Below, piece after piece: positions 16,319 to 25,622 of a stretch of 64,000 nt of DNA. The position numbers and the translations under genes were made by a program. The notes under the pieces are model-generated. The model did no database searches. It worked only from the letters and a program-made list of their open reading frames with translations, and was not told the origin of the DNA. Origin of the DNA: JAKPAM01 sp047601745 (GTDB lineage Bacteria > Pseudomonadota > Gammaproteobacteria > Burkholderiales > Burkholderiaceae_E). How positions within the stretch are numbered: position 1 is the first letter of the stretch; each line of letters opens with the position of its first letter. The stretch covers positions 3,038,001 through 3,102,000 of the forward strand of contig JASGIS010000001.1 in assembly GCA_047601745.1 (NCBI GenBank). Reading direction: 5' to 3'.

Positions 16319-17320
16319 ATGACCGAGTTCGAACTGATCCGACGCTATTTCGACCGGATGCCGTCGCGGCGCGTCGACCTGGGCATCGGCGATGACTGCG
16401 CGCTGCTGCGTCCCCGTTGCCAGGACGCGATGGGCGCGTCGGCATCGCCGCGCGCGTCGGCGGACCGCCAGCGCAACGCGGGCTTCGCCGTGTCGACCGA
16501 CATGCTGGTGGCGGGGCGGCATTTCTTCGAAGACGTCCCGCCGGCCGCACTGGGTCATAAGGCGCTCGCGGTCAATCTGTCGGATCTGGCCGCCATGGGA
16601 GCCAGGCCGCGGGCGTTCACGTTGGCACTGGCGCTGCCGGAGGTCGACGAGGCGTGGCTCGACGCGTTCGCCCGGGGAATGTTCGAACTGGCCGACCGCT
16701 ACGATTGCGAGCTCGTGGGCGGGGACACGACCCGCGGCCCGTTGAACCTGTGCGTGACGGTGTTCGGCGATTGCGACGTCGAGACCGTGCTCCGACGGGA
16801 TCGGGCCGAGCCCGGTGATGACGTCTGGGTCAGCGGTCCGCTCGGATTGGCGGCCTATGCGGTGCGCGAACGCCTGGCGGGCCGCCGTCTGCCGGACGAC
16901 CATCCGGCGGTGGCGGCGCTGGACCGGCCGCAGCCGCGCGTCGAACTGGGCCTGCTGCTGCGCCATTGGGCCAGTTCGGCGATCGACGTGTCGGACGGAT
17001 TGATCGGTGATCTCGGTCATGTTGCCGAACGGTCCAGGGTGGGTATCGACATCGAATGGGCACGGGTGCCGGTGCCAGCGGCCTTGCGGGATCTGCCGGC
17101 GGCCGAACTGCGCGCGTTGGTACTCGGCGGAGGCGACGACTATGAACTGGCGTTCACGTCGGCGACCGTCAATCGCAGCGCGATCGAGGCCTTGGGTAGG
17201 CAGGTGGGCCTGTCGTTGGCCCGAGTGGGAAGCGTGCGCAGCGGAAGCGGCGTGACGATTCTGGATGCCAAACATCAGGTGTTGGATGATGCGATCCGAG
17301 CTTTCGACCACTTCGCGTGA
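16319..17320 (+). CDS. thiL: Thiamine-monophosphate kinase
   Basis: A 333-residue PurM-fold kinase that phosphorylates thiamine monophosphate to the diphosphate. Motifs are MTEFELIRRYF at the N-terminus, GIGDDCALL (first metal-binding Asp pair), VSTDMLVAGRHF, AVNLSDLAAMGARP, VGGDTTRG and IDVSDGLIGDLGHV. An insert of about 25 residues (RPRCQDAMGASASPRASADR) sits between GIGDDCALL and the STDM strand. It lies 30 bases behind nusB. Its end overlaps pgpA by 32 bases, so the genes are likely coupled. Confidence 0.94.
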   Translation: MTEFELIRRYFDRMPSRRVDLGIGDDCALLRPRCQDAMGASASPRASADRQRNAGFAVSTDMLVAGRHFFEDVPPAALGHKALAVNLSDLAAMGARPRAFTLALALPEVDEAWLDAFARGMFELADRYDCELVGGDTTRGPLNLCVTVFGDCDVETVLRRDRAEPGDDVWVSGPLGLAAYAVRERLAGRRLPDDHPAVAALDRPQPRVELGLLLRHWASSAIDVSDGLIGDLGHVAERSRVGIDIEWARVPVPAALRDLPAAELRALVLGGGDDYELAFTSATVNRSAIEALGRQVGLSLARVGSVRSGSGVTILDAKHQVLDDAIRAFDHFA

Positions 17321-17789
17321 TTACCCCGATTTCGCGTTCATGCGAGCGAGGCTGTCGCGCTGGATCGCGTTCGGTGCGGGGGCGGGTCTGTCGCGTGCGG
17401 GACCGGGAACGGTCGGCACGCTGGTCGCCTGGGCCGTCTGGGCATGGGGGCTCGCGCATTGGCGTTTCGAAGCGCAGGCCCTGCTGGTCATCGTCTCGTT
17501 CGGCATCGGTGTCTGGGCGTGCCAGCGTGTCGCCGACGACCTGCGCATCAAGGACCACCCGGCCATCGTCTGGGATGAGATCGTGGCATTCTGGCTCGTG
17601 CTGATGGTGGTGCCGCACTCGTACGGATCGCAGTTCGTCGCTTTCCTGCTGTTCCGGTTCTTCGACATCGTCAAGCCGCCGCCGATCCGGCAGATCGATG
17701 CGAGCGTGCCCGGCGGTTTCGGCGTGATGCTCGACGATCTGGCCGCGGCGTTCGCGACCATCCTGTTGATGGTGATCCTGCCGCACTGA
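17289..17789 (+). CDS. pgpA: Phosphatidylglycerophosphatase A
   Basis: A membrane phosphatase of 166 residues from ATG 17289; ATG 17286 or 17340 are also possible. Characteristic text is IAFGAGAGLSRAGPGTVGTLVAW, KDHPAIVWDEIVAFWLVL (acidic metal site) and FFDIVKPPPIRQIDASVPGGFGVMLDDLAAA. Three or four hydrophobic helices are visible. It dephosphorylates phosphatidylglycerol phosphate in the inner membrane. The start lies inside the 3' end of thiL. Confidence 0.92.
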   Translation: MRSELSTTSRDYPDFAFMRARLSRWIAFGAGAGLSRAGPGTVGTLVAWAVWAWGLAHWRFEAQALLVIVSFGIGVWACQRVADDLRIKDHPAIVWDEIVAFWLVLMVVPHSYGSQFVAFLLFRFFDIVKPPPIRQIDASVPGGFGVMLDDLAAAFATILLMVILPH

Positions 17790-17831
17790 CCGCGGGCCGC
17801 CTGCGGTCCGCAAGCATACGGAGTGACCGTG

Positions 17832-18368
17832 ATGAGAGAAGTCGAGGATCGACCTGTCGACGATCGGACGGTGGTCGAACAGGCGGTGGCCTTGGGCAGG
17901 GCGCTGGAGCGTATCGGCTGGATGGTGGCGACGGCCGAATCGTGCACCGGCGGCCTGATCGCCTGCGCGCTGACCGAAATCGGCGGATCGAGCGTCTGGT
18001 TCGAGCGCGGCTTCGTCACGTACAGCAATGACGCCAAGCAGGCGTGCCTGGGAGTGGAACCGGCGACGCTGATCGAGCATGGGGCCGTCAGCGAGGAGAC
18101 GGCCAGGCAGATGGCTCGCGGCGCGCTGGCGCACAGCAAGGCCCAACTGGCATTGGCCGTGACGGGGATCGCCGGGCCGGGCGGCGCGGTCGAGGGCAAG
18201 CCTGTCGGAACGGTTTGTTTCGGCTGGGCCACCGCGACCAGGATCGAAAGCCAGACCCGGTGCTTCGACGGGGACCGGGCGGCCGTGCGTGCCCAGACGG
18301 CGCTGCACGCTTTGCGTGAGGCACTGCGCCTGCTCGATTCGAGCGGTGCGACGACGGCGCTGGCATGA
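17832..18368 (+). CDS. pncC: Nicotinamide-nucleotide amidase (CinA C-terminal domain)
   Basis: A 178-residue stand-alone CinA C-terminal domain. Marks are ATAESCTGGLIACALTEIGGSSVWFERGFVTYSN, with the catalytic Ser in ESCTGG, and LALAVTGIAGPGGAVEGKPVGTVCFGW. It removes the amide from NMN in pyridine-nucleotide salvage. GGAG at 17820-17823 supports ATG 17832, though GTG 17829 is also within range. It is the last gene before recA, a position where cinA/pncC is often found in proteobacteria. Confidence 0.93.
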   Translation: MREVEDRPVDDRTVVEQAVALGRALERIGWMVATAESCTGGLIACALTEIGGSSVWFERGFVTYSNDAKQACLGVEPATLIEHGAVSEETARQMARGALAHSKAQLALAVTGIAGPGGAVEGKPVGTVCFGWATATRIESQTRCFDGDRAAVRAQTALHALREALRLLDSSGATTALA

Positions 18369-18497
18369 GCGGGAGCGGATCGGGATCATCGGACCTTGAG
18401 CGACAATGAAAGACGGGCCGGGCCCCTCGTCGCGGCTCGCGGCGGATCGGACCCATGGCGGCGATTCTGTCCGGCGGCCTCCAGTTCGGCAATAGAA

Positions 18498-18533
18498 CTG
18501 TTGTTTTATACAGCAGACTGATTGTTTATACAG
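18498..18533. promoter_or_regulatory. Tandem LexA (SOS) boxes upstream of recA
   Basis: CTGT-N8-ACAG at 18498-18513 is a perfect core SOS box. A second copy at 18518-18533 reads CTGA-N8-ACAG, one mismatch. Their equivalent bases are 20 bp apart, about two helical turns. The second covers the likely -35 element of recA. Confidence 0.85.
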
Positions 18534-18550
18534 TGCATTCGTGAAATACT
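18522..18550 (+). promoter_or_regulatory. recA promoter
   Basis: TTGTTT (18522-18527) and AATACT (18545-18550) are separated by 17 bp. The -35 box lies inside the second LexA box, so repressor binding would block polymerase. The recA ATG is 32 bases past the -10. Confidence 0.65.
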
Positions 18551-18581
18551 GGCTGCCATACGATCTCGTACGGAGGGCAGC

Positions 18582-19632
<1,051 letters not shown>

Positions 19633-19658
<26 letters not shown>

Positions 19659-20256
19659 CGGCGCGACGCCGGACGCCCGCTGGCAGTCGTCAGACCTGCA
19701 GGCGTTGGCGGCCGGCGATCGGCGGATGTCCCGGTCGTCGGTGATCGCCGGTCGCCGCAGCGATCGAGGAGAGGAGGGCGAAGGTCACGGCCATGGCCGC
19801 AACCAGCCTGCGGGTTTGTCGCTCAGGGGGCGCGCGCTTCGGTTCCTGTCGCAGCGCGAGCACAGCCGGTTCGAGCTGGCGCGCAAGCTCGAGCGGTTCG
19901 AGCCCGATGCGGACGTCGTCGCCAGCCTGCTCGATGCGCTTGAACGTGAAGGGTGGCTGTCATCCGAGCGATTCGTCGAGAGCGTGCTGCATCGACGCTC
20001 GCAAGGGTTCGGCCTGCGGCGCATCCGTCAGGAGTTGGCTGAGCATCGCATCGGCGGCGACGACATCGAAGCGTCGCTGGCATCCCTGCGCGAATCCGAG
20101 TTCGAGCGGGCGCGGGCGCTCTGGCTTCGCCGCTTCGGTTCGCCGCCGGCAGATCTGAAGGAGCGGGCGCGCCAGCATCGTTATCTGGCGGCCCGGGGCT
20201 TCGGTAACGACGTGATCGCGAAAGTGCTCCGTCAAGCGGGCTCTGATACACTTTGA
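19633..20256 (+). CDS. recX: Regulatory protein RecX
   Basis: The RecX three-helix repeats begin at SLRGRALRFLSQREHSRFELARKL (about residue 63). They continue with VASLLDALEREGWLSSERFVESVLHRR and FGLRRIRQELAEHRI to the end. RecX caps and destabilises RecA filaments. The frame opens inside recA at GTG 19633 (ATG 19639). The first 60 residues are Arg/Gly/Ser-rich and unlike the family, so a start nearer the domain, such as ATG 19726, is possible. Expression probably depends on read-through from recA. Confidence 0.88.
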
Positions 20257-20315
20257 CGCTCCGTCCTACGCAGCGCGGCCGTTGATCCGGCGTCCCGCGC
20301 ACTCGTTGCTCCAAC

Positions 20316-20879
20316 ATGTCGTTGCCGCCAGCCTCATCGCCGAGAAAGCTGCTGCATACCCGCTCGATCGATGTCCAGGCTTACCAGCGCGATGATGGTC
20401 TGGTCGATCTCGAAGCGCATCTGACCGATATCAAACCCGTCGACACGCCGTTGGCGGCCGGCAGCCGGTCCGCCGGTCAGCCGATCCATGACCTGTGGTT
20501 GCGCTTGACGATCGATGACCGGTATCAGGTGATAGCGGTCCAGGCGCGCTCGGCGGCCGTTCCGTACACCGGCTATTGCGATACGATCGCGCCGGCGTAC
20601 GAGGCGCTGATCGGCACCAATCTGCTCAAGGGGTTCCGCTCGGAGGTCAAGGCGCGAGTCGGCAATACGCTGGGCTGCACGCATTTGTCCGAGTTGTCCG
20701 CCATCGTGCCGACCGTCGCCGTTCAGGCCATGGCCGGTGGCCGTTCGCCCTCCGAGGACTCCGATGTCCGCCCGTTCCAGATCGATCGATGCCACGCGCT
20801 GGCAGCCGATGGTCCTGGTGTTCTGCGTTACTACCCGAAGTGGTACCGAAAAAAATCTTCCGGTGAGGCTATTACATGA
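20316..20879 (+). CDS. DUF2889 protein
   Basis: A 187-residue protein of unknown function with DUF2889 features: LLHTRSIDVQAYQRDDGLVDLEAHLTDIKP at the start, IHDLWLRLTIDDRYQVIAVQA, and GFRSEVKARVGNTLGCTHLSELSAIVPTVAVQAMAG. It has no signal peptide or membrane helix. In Burkholderiales it is commonly found between recX and sucC as here. Its stop overlaps the sucC start as ATGA, so its translation is tied to succinyl-CoA synthetase. The conserved GCTH and several acidic residues could bind metal, but this is a guess. Confidence 0.82.
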   Translation: MSLPPASSPRKLLHTRSIDVQAYQRDDGLVDLEAHLTDIKPVDTPLAAGSRSAGQPIHDLWLRLTIDDRYQVIAVQARSAAVPYTGYCDTIAPAYEALIGTNLLKGFRSEVKARVGNTLGCTHLSELSAIVPTVAVQAMAGGRSPSEDSDVRPFQIDRCHALAADGPGVLRYYPKWYRKKSSGEAIT

Positions 20880-22048
20880 AAATCCATGAATACCAGGGCA
20901 AAGAGATCCTGAAGCGCTACGGTGTGCCCGTTCCGCGGGGGATCCCCTGTTTGTCCGTGGACGAGGCAGTCAAGGCGGCCGAGACGCTTGGCGGGCCGGT
21001 CTGGGTCGTCAAGGCCCAGATCCATGCCGGGGGGCGAGGCAAGGGCGGCGGCGTCAAGCTCGCCAAGTCGATCGACGAAGTGCGCAGCCACGCATCGTCG
21101 ATCCTGGGCATGATGCTGGTGACGCACCAGACCGGAGCCGAAGGCCAGAAGGTCCGGCGCCTGCTGATCGAGGAAGGGGCCGACATCCGCAAGGAGCTGT
21201 ACGTCGGCGTCGTGATGGATCGCCTGAGCCAGCGGATCTGCGTGATGGCGTCCAGCGAAGGCGGCATGGATATCGAGGCAGTGGCCGAGCACACGCCCGA
21301 GAAGATCCACAAGGTGTTCTGCGATCCGGAAACCGGCCTGACCGATGCCGAGGCCGACGATCTGGCGACGAAGATCGGTGTGCCGGCGGCCAGCCTGCCG
21401 CAGGCTCGGACCGCCCTGAAGGGTCTCTATACGGCGTTCTACGAGACCGATGCATCGCTCGCCGAGATCAACCCGCTGATCCTGACCGGTGACGGCAAGG
21501 TCGTGGCGCTCGATGCGAAGTTCAATTTCGATTCGAACGCGTTGTTCCGTCATCCGGACATCGTCGCGATGCGCGACCTCGACGAAGAAGATCCGGCCGA
21601 GATCGAGGCCTCGAAGTACGACCTGGCCTACATCCAGCTCGACGGCAACATCGGTTGCCTGGTCAACGGGGCCGGGCTGGCGATGGCGACGATGGACACG
21701 ATCAAGCTGTTCGGCGGCGAGCCGGCGAACTTCCTCGACGTCGGCGGCGGCGCCACGGCCGAGAAGGTCACCGAGGCGTTCAAGATCATGCTGCGCAGCC
21801 CGTCGCTGACGGCGATCCTGGTCAACATCTTCGGCGGGATCATGCGCTGCGACACGATCGCCGAAGGGGTGATCGCCGCTTCGCGCGCGGTTTCGCTGAA
21901 GGTGCCGCTGGTGGTCCGGATGAAGGGCACCAACGAACAACTGGGCAAGCAGATGCTCGCCGACTCGGGGCTGCCGATCATCTCGGCCGACACGATGGCC
22001 GAGGCCGCGGACAAGGTCGTCAAGGCCGCTGCCGGCCAGGCCGTCTGA
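20876..22048 (+). CDS. sucC: Succinyl-CoA synthetase, beta subunit
   Basis: A 390-residue protein opening MKIHEYQGKEILKRYGVPVPRG, diagnostic for SucC. It has an ATP-grasp domain (VVKAQIHAGGRGKGGGVKLA, EINPLILTGDGKVVALDAKFNFD) and a C-terminal CoA-ligase domain (FLDVGGGATAEKVTEAFKIML, NIFGGIMRCDTIAEGVI). It forms the citric-acid-cycle enzyme that makes succinate and a nucleoside triphosphate from succinyl-CoA. The partner sucD follows 32 bases later. Confidence 0.98.
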   Translation: MKIHEYQGKEILKRYGVPVPRGIPCLSVDEAVKAAETLGGPVWVVKAQIHAGGRGKGGGVKLAKSIDEVRSHASSILGMMLVTHQTGAEGQKVRRLLIEEGADIRKELYVGVVMDRLSQRICVMASSEGGMDIEAVAEHTPEKIHKVFCDPETGLTDAEADDLATKIGVPAASLPQARTALKGLYTAFYETDASLAEINPLILTGDGKVVALDAKFNFDSNALFRHPDIVAMRDLDEEDPAEIEASKYDLAYIQLDGNIGCLVNGAGLAMATMDTIKLFGGEPANFLDVGGGATAEKVTEAFKIMLRSPSLTAILVNIFGGIMRCDTIAEGVIAASRAVSLKVPLVVRMKGTNEQLGKQMLADSGLPIISADTMAEAADKVVKAAAGQAV

Positions 22049-22080
22049 ACGCGCCCGCGACTCTCACGACAGGAACAATC

Positions 22081-22962
22081 ATGAGCATTCTGATCGACAA
22101 GAATACCCGGGTGATCACGCAGGGCATCACCGGCAAGACCGGACAGTTCCATACGCGGATGTGCCGCGAGTACGCGAACGGCAAGGAGTGCTTCGTCGCC
22201 GGCGTGAACCCCAAGCGCGCGGGCGAGCAGTTCGAGGGCGTACCGATCTACGCTTCGGTCAAGGAGGCCAAGAGCGAGACCGGCGCCAACGTGTCCGTCA
22301 TCTACGTGCCGCCGGCCGGCGCCGCCGATGCGATCTGGGAAGCGGTCGACGCCGACCTGGACCTGGTGATCTGCATCACCGAGGGCATCCCGGTTCGCGA
22401 CATGATGGTCGTGCGCGACCGGATGCGCAAACAGAACAAGAAGACGCTGCTGCTCGGGCCGAACTGTCCCGGTCTGATCACGCCGGATCAGATCAAGATC
22501 GGCATCATGCCCGGACACATCCATCGTGCCGGCCGGATCGGCATCGTTTCGCGCTCCGGTACGCTGACGTACGAGGCGGTCGCGCAGGTGACGGATCTGG
22601 GACTCGGGCAGTCGTCGGCCGTGGGGATCGGCGGCGACCCGATCAACGGGCTCAAGCACATCGACGTGCTGCAGATGTTCAACGACGATCCGGGGACCGA
22701 CGCGGTCATCATGATCGGCGAGATCGGCGGTCCGGACGAGGTCAATGCCGCGCGTTGGGCCAAGGACAACATGAAGAAGCCGGTCGTCGGCTTCATCGCC
22801 GGCGTCACCGCGCCGCCCGGCAAGCGGATGGGCCACGCCGGCGCGCTGATCTCCGGCGGCGCCGACACGGCCGAGGCCAAGCTCGAGGTCATGGAAGCCT
22901 GCGGCATCAAGACGACGCGCAATCCGTCGGAGATGGGCAGGCTGCTCAAGAGCGTGCTCTGA
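22081..22962 (+). CDS. sucD: Succinyl-CoA synthetase, alpha subunit
   Basis: A 293-residue protein from ATG 22081 (AGGAACAATC upstream). It begins MSILIDKNTRVITQGITGKTGQFHT. The CoA-binding Rossmann domain is followed by LLGPNCPGLITP. The phosphorylated His is H252 in KRMGHAGALISGG, and the C-terminus has TAEAKLEVMEACGIKTTRNPSEMG. With SucC it catalyses the substrate-level phosphorylation step of the citric acid cycle. No strong terminator follows; only a weak GGGCGC/GCGCCC hairpin lies at 22981-23002. Confidence 0.98.
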   Translation: MSILIDKNTRVITQGITGKTGQFHTRMCREYANGKECFVAGVNPKRAGEQFEGVPIYASVKEAKSETGANVSVIYVPPAGAADAIWEAVDADLDLVICITEGIPVRDMMVVRDRMRKQNKKTLLLGPNCPGLITPDQIKIGIMPGHIHRAGRIGIVSRSGTLTYEAVAQVTDLGLGQSSAVGIGGDPINGLKHIDVLQMFNDDPGTDAVIMIGEIGGPDEVNAARWAKDNMKKPVVGFIAGVTAPPGKRMGHAGALISGGADTAEAKLEVMEACGIKTTRNPSEMGRLLKSVL

Positions 22963-23308
22963 TCGGCGGGGCGTGGCAGGGGGCGCTCGTTCGCCGGCGC
23001 CCGCGCCCGCGCCGCCCGCCGTCGCCCCTGTCGCCCCCCGATCGGCCTCGACCCCCCGCGCGATCCTTCAAGCGCGATCTCTCAGCGCGATCCGGCCGAA
23101 GCCGGACGACGAACGCGTCTTCCGCGTTTTTCGAACTGATCGCATCGTCCGATGCTGTCAGGTTTCGTCTGAAATTTCCCCAATTGCAGTAGCATTGGGG
23201 ATTGCATCGAAAACTTCGATGCGCGACTCCCCCTTTCATCTGGTCACTCGGCGCCCGGCGCGGTGTTCGCGCGCGCCGGCGACTCGTGGCCCACGGATCA
23301 AGAGCATC
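22963..23308 (+). promoter_or_regulatory. Noncoding leader of terC with two mutually exclusive hairpins (23177-23234)
   Basis: This 346-base gap has no gene. Hairpin A pairs TCCCCAAT (23177-23184) with ATTGGGGA (23194-23201). Hairpin B reuses GGGGA (23197-23201) to pair with TCCCC (23229-23233 region), enclosing GCATCGA paired with TCGATGC. Only one can form at a time, as in attenuators and riboswitches. TerC-family genes elsewhere often carry the yybP-ykoY manganese riboswitch, but its conserved core is not recognisable here. Confidence 0.4.
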
Positions 23309-24022
23309 ATGGAATTCGGATCAACGGAGTTTTGGGTAGCGCTGGGCAAGATCATCTGGATCAACATCCTGTTGTCCGGTGACAATGCCGTCGTCATCGC
23401 ACTGGCGGCACGGGCGTTGCCGGCCAAGCAGCAGAAGCAGGCGATCGCGATCGGCTCCGGCGCGGCGATCGTGATGCGGATCGTGCTGACGATCGTTGCG
23501 GTGCAACTGCTGACGCTGCCCTGGCTGAAGGTCGTCGGCGCGGCGTTGCTGATCTATATCGGCGTTTCTCTGCTGATGCCCGAAGATCACGAGGATGGCG
23601 GCGGCAAGGCCAGCAATGCCGGGATGCTGGCCGCGGTGCGGACGATCCTGATCGCCGATCTGGTGATGAGCCTGGACAACGTGCTCGCGGTGGCCGCAGC
23701 GGCCAACGGCAACATGCCGCTGCTGATCATCGGCCTGGCCATCAGCATCCCGCTGGTGATCTTCGGCAGCACGCTGCTGCTGAAGGTGATCGAGCGCCTG
23801 CCGGTCATCGTATGGCTCGGCGCCGCGCTGCTTGGCTACATCGCCGGCGAGATCTTCGTGACCGATCCGGCCACGCACGCGACGATGACCGAACTCGCGA
23901 CCTCGTATGGCCTGTCCGAATCCGCCCTCCACCATCTGGCCGGCGCGGTCGGCGCCGTGCTGGTGCTGGTGATCGCCAAGGTGCTGCAGATGCGGCACGC
24001 AGCCAAGTCCGCGCACGCCTGA
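23309..24022 (+). CDS. TerC/Alx-family integral membrane protein
   Basis: A 237-residue protein from ATG 23309 (CAAGAGCATC upstream). It has seven or so hydrophobic helices. The acidic family motifs are in the membrane: INILLSGDNAVVIALAAR in the first helix and ILIADLVMSLDNVLAVAAAANG in the middle. Asp residues in both are typical of the TerC/YjbE/Alx group. Members are linked to manganese or tellurite handling and to metal supply for exported enzymes. A terminator follows. The gene regularly follows sucCD in Burkholderiales, but no functional link is known to me. Confidence 0.9.
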   Translation: MEFGSTEFWVALGKIIWINILLSGDNAVVIALAARALPAKQQKQAIAIGSGAAIVMRIVLTIVAVQLLTLPWLKVVGAALLIYIGVSLLMPEDHEDGGGKASNAGMLAAVRTILIADLVMSLDNVLAVAAAANGNMPLLIIGLAISIPLVIFGSTLLLKVIERLPVIVWLGAALLGYIAGEIFVTDPATHATMTELATSYGLSESALHHLAGAVGAVLVLVIAKVLQMRHAAKSAHA

Positions 24023-24042
24023 TCTGCGGACGGCGATCGAGG

Positions 24043-24077
24043 CGCCCGGTCGGCGGTAGTCGGCCGGGCGTTTTTTT
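24043..24077 (+). terminator. Rho-independent terminator after terC
   Basis: A 10-bp stem with one T-G pair (CGCCCGGTCG at 24043-24052, complement at 24061-24070) is followed by seven T residues (24071-24077). It ends the sucCD-terC transcript. Confidence 0.9.
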
Positions 24078-24158
24078 ACGACAGACGCCCGCCGCCCGGC
24101 GGAGTCCCCCGGCCGTTCATGTCCTCGTTCCTGCGAGTCCGCGGGGCGCCGCTTCAAC

Positions 24159-24956
24159 ATGCCTGTCATGGCGGCAAACGGTTATACCCTCGACTTTCGC
24201 CGCGGCGTCACCGCCGTCGGCCTGGAACCCACCCGAGAACGCGTCGACTGCGACTGGAGCGCGGCCAGCCGTGCCGGCCGTGAGCAGGCGCGCAACGGCG
24301 ATGCCTGGCGGGTGGCGCCGGACGGCGGCGTGTTCGTGCTGGCCGACGGCCAGGGCGGACACAACGCCGGCGACGTCGCCAGCCGGCTGGTCGTCGAGCG
24401 GCTCGCCGAGCAGATGATCGATGCCGACGCGGACGCCGCGTCGTCGATCGATCCGGTTCGTCGGCTGGCCCAGCAGATCGGGGCCGCCAACGCCGACATC
24501 CTGGCGCTCGCCGCGCGACGTCCCGAGTGCCAGGGCATGGCCAGTACGGTCGCCTGCCTGTGGGTGGGGCCGCGCCAGTTCTGCATCGGTCACGTCGGAC
24601 ATTCGCGGATCTACCTGCTGCGAGGCACCCGCTTCGTCCGTCTGACGCGCGATCACGTGCTGGCTCGGGACGTCGACGACGGCCGGCCGGCGACGCTGTC
24701 GCGCGCACTGGGGACCGAGCCGGGCGTCGACGTCGAAGTGCGCCAGGCCGACTGGTATCACGGCGATCGCCTGTTGCTGTGCACTGACGGCCTGTCCGAC
24801 GTCGTCGGCGATGACCGGATCGCCGACGTGATGCAGGGATCGGCCACCGCGTCCGATTGTGTCGACACGTTGACGGCCGCGGCCTCGGCGGCGGGCGGGC
24901 GCGACAGCGTCACCGTTATCGGTGTATTCCTTTCCCGGTCTTTCACCCTTGCTTGA
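24159..24956 (+). CDS. PP2C-type serine/threonine phosphatase
   Basis: A 265-residue soluble phosphatase. PP2C motifs are present in order: ARNGDAW (46-50), the metal-binding LADGQGGHNAGDVAS (61-75), MASTVACLWV, CIGHVGHSRIYLLRG, LTRDHVLARD, and LLCTDGLSDVVGDD. The last motif reads GRDSVTVIGVF, with Ser where many relatives have Asn (DNxT), but the metal-binding Asp is kept. It would dephosphorylate Ser/Thr phosphoproteins. The next genes encode an FHA phosphothreonine-binding protein and a cyclase, separated by 9 and 42 bases. No Ser/Thr kinase is in the window. ATG 24168 is an alternative start. Confidence 0.88.
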   Translation: MPVMAANGYTLDFRRGVTAVGLEPTRERVDCDWSAASRAGREQARNGDAWRVAPDGGVFVLADGQGGHNAGDVASRLVVERLAEQMIDADADAASSIDPVRRLAQQIGAANADILALAARRPECQGMASTVACLWVGPRQFCIGHVGHSRIYLLRGTRFVRLTRDHVLARDVDDGRPATLSRALGTEPGVDVEVRQADWYHGDRLLLCTDGLSDVVGDDRIADVMQGSATASDCVDTLTAAASAAGGRDSVTVIGVFLSRSFTLA

Positions 24957-24965
24957 GTACGGTCG

Positions 24966-25580
24966 ATGCAATCTCCCGAGACGACCGACGTTCCGCGCCT
25001 GGTGCTGAGTTCCGGCCAGCTCGTGCTTCGCAGCATCCCGGTGCTCAAGGAGCAGACCTCGATCGGCAGGCGTCCGTACAACGACGTCGCGCTCGATGAC
25101 CTGACGGTCAGCGGCGAGCATGCGCTGATCGTGCAGCAGGGCTCGCAGCGGATCCTGCGCGACCTGAACAGCCGCAACGGGACACTGGTCAATGGGCTGC
25201 CGATCACCGAGGCGCTGCTGAGCAACGGCGACCAGATCGACATCGGCATCTACCGGCTCAAGTTCATCGCCGACGTCGGTGCCGGGTTGCTCGACGGCAC
25301 CGGACGCGCCGGCTCGGTGCTGGCGGTCATCGAGATGCTCAACGGCCCTCAGGCCGGATCGCAGATCGCGCTGCAGCGGCCGATCACCAGTCTCGGCCAG
25401 CAGACCTCGCAGGTCGCCGTCGTCGCGCGCCGCCGCAACGGCTTCTACCTGACGCACGTCGAAGGCCTGTCGCTGCCGCTGGTCAACGGCGAGTCGATCG
25501 GCCTGATGGCGTATCCGCTCGCGCACAACGACCTGATCGAACTGGGCGGGGTGATGATGCGTTTCCGCGTCAACCTCTAA
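24966..25580 (+). CDS. Double FHA-domain protein
   Basis: A 204-residue soluble protein. The first FHA domain has all phosphothreonine-reading motifs: SIGRRPYND (32-40), SGEH (49-52) and NSRNGTLVNG (68-77). The second half (residues 104-204, from LAVIEMLNGPQAGSQIALQRPITSLG) repeats the FHA strand layout and ends NDLIELGGVMMRFRV. It lacks the R/S/H/N contacts, so it is probably a degenerate FHA. It would tether a phosphoprotein to the neighbouring machinery. It stands between a PP2C phosphatase and a CHASE2 cyclase, pointing to a phosphorylation-tuned signalling module. Confidence 0.85.
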   Translation: MQSPETTDVPRLVLSSGQLVLRSIPVLKEQTSIGRRPYNDVALDDLTVSGEHALIVQQGSQRILRDLNSRNGTLVNGLPITEALLSNGDQIDIGIYRLKFIADVGAGLLDGTGRAGSVLAVIEMLNGPQAGSQIALQRPITSLGQQTSQVAVVARRRNGFYLTHVEGLSLPLVNGESIGLMAYPLAHNDLIELGGVMMRFRVNL

Positions 25581-25622
25581 TCGGCGGGCATTGGCCGTGC
25601 GCCGACGCGTGTCGTCAAAGGG

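Noticed and set aside
22963..23308. yybP-ykoY manganese riboswitch ahead of terC
   Set aside because: The conserved GGGGAGUAG-type core and the partner loop could not be found; only the alternative hairpins are reported.
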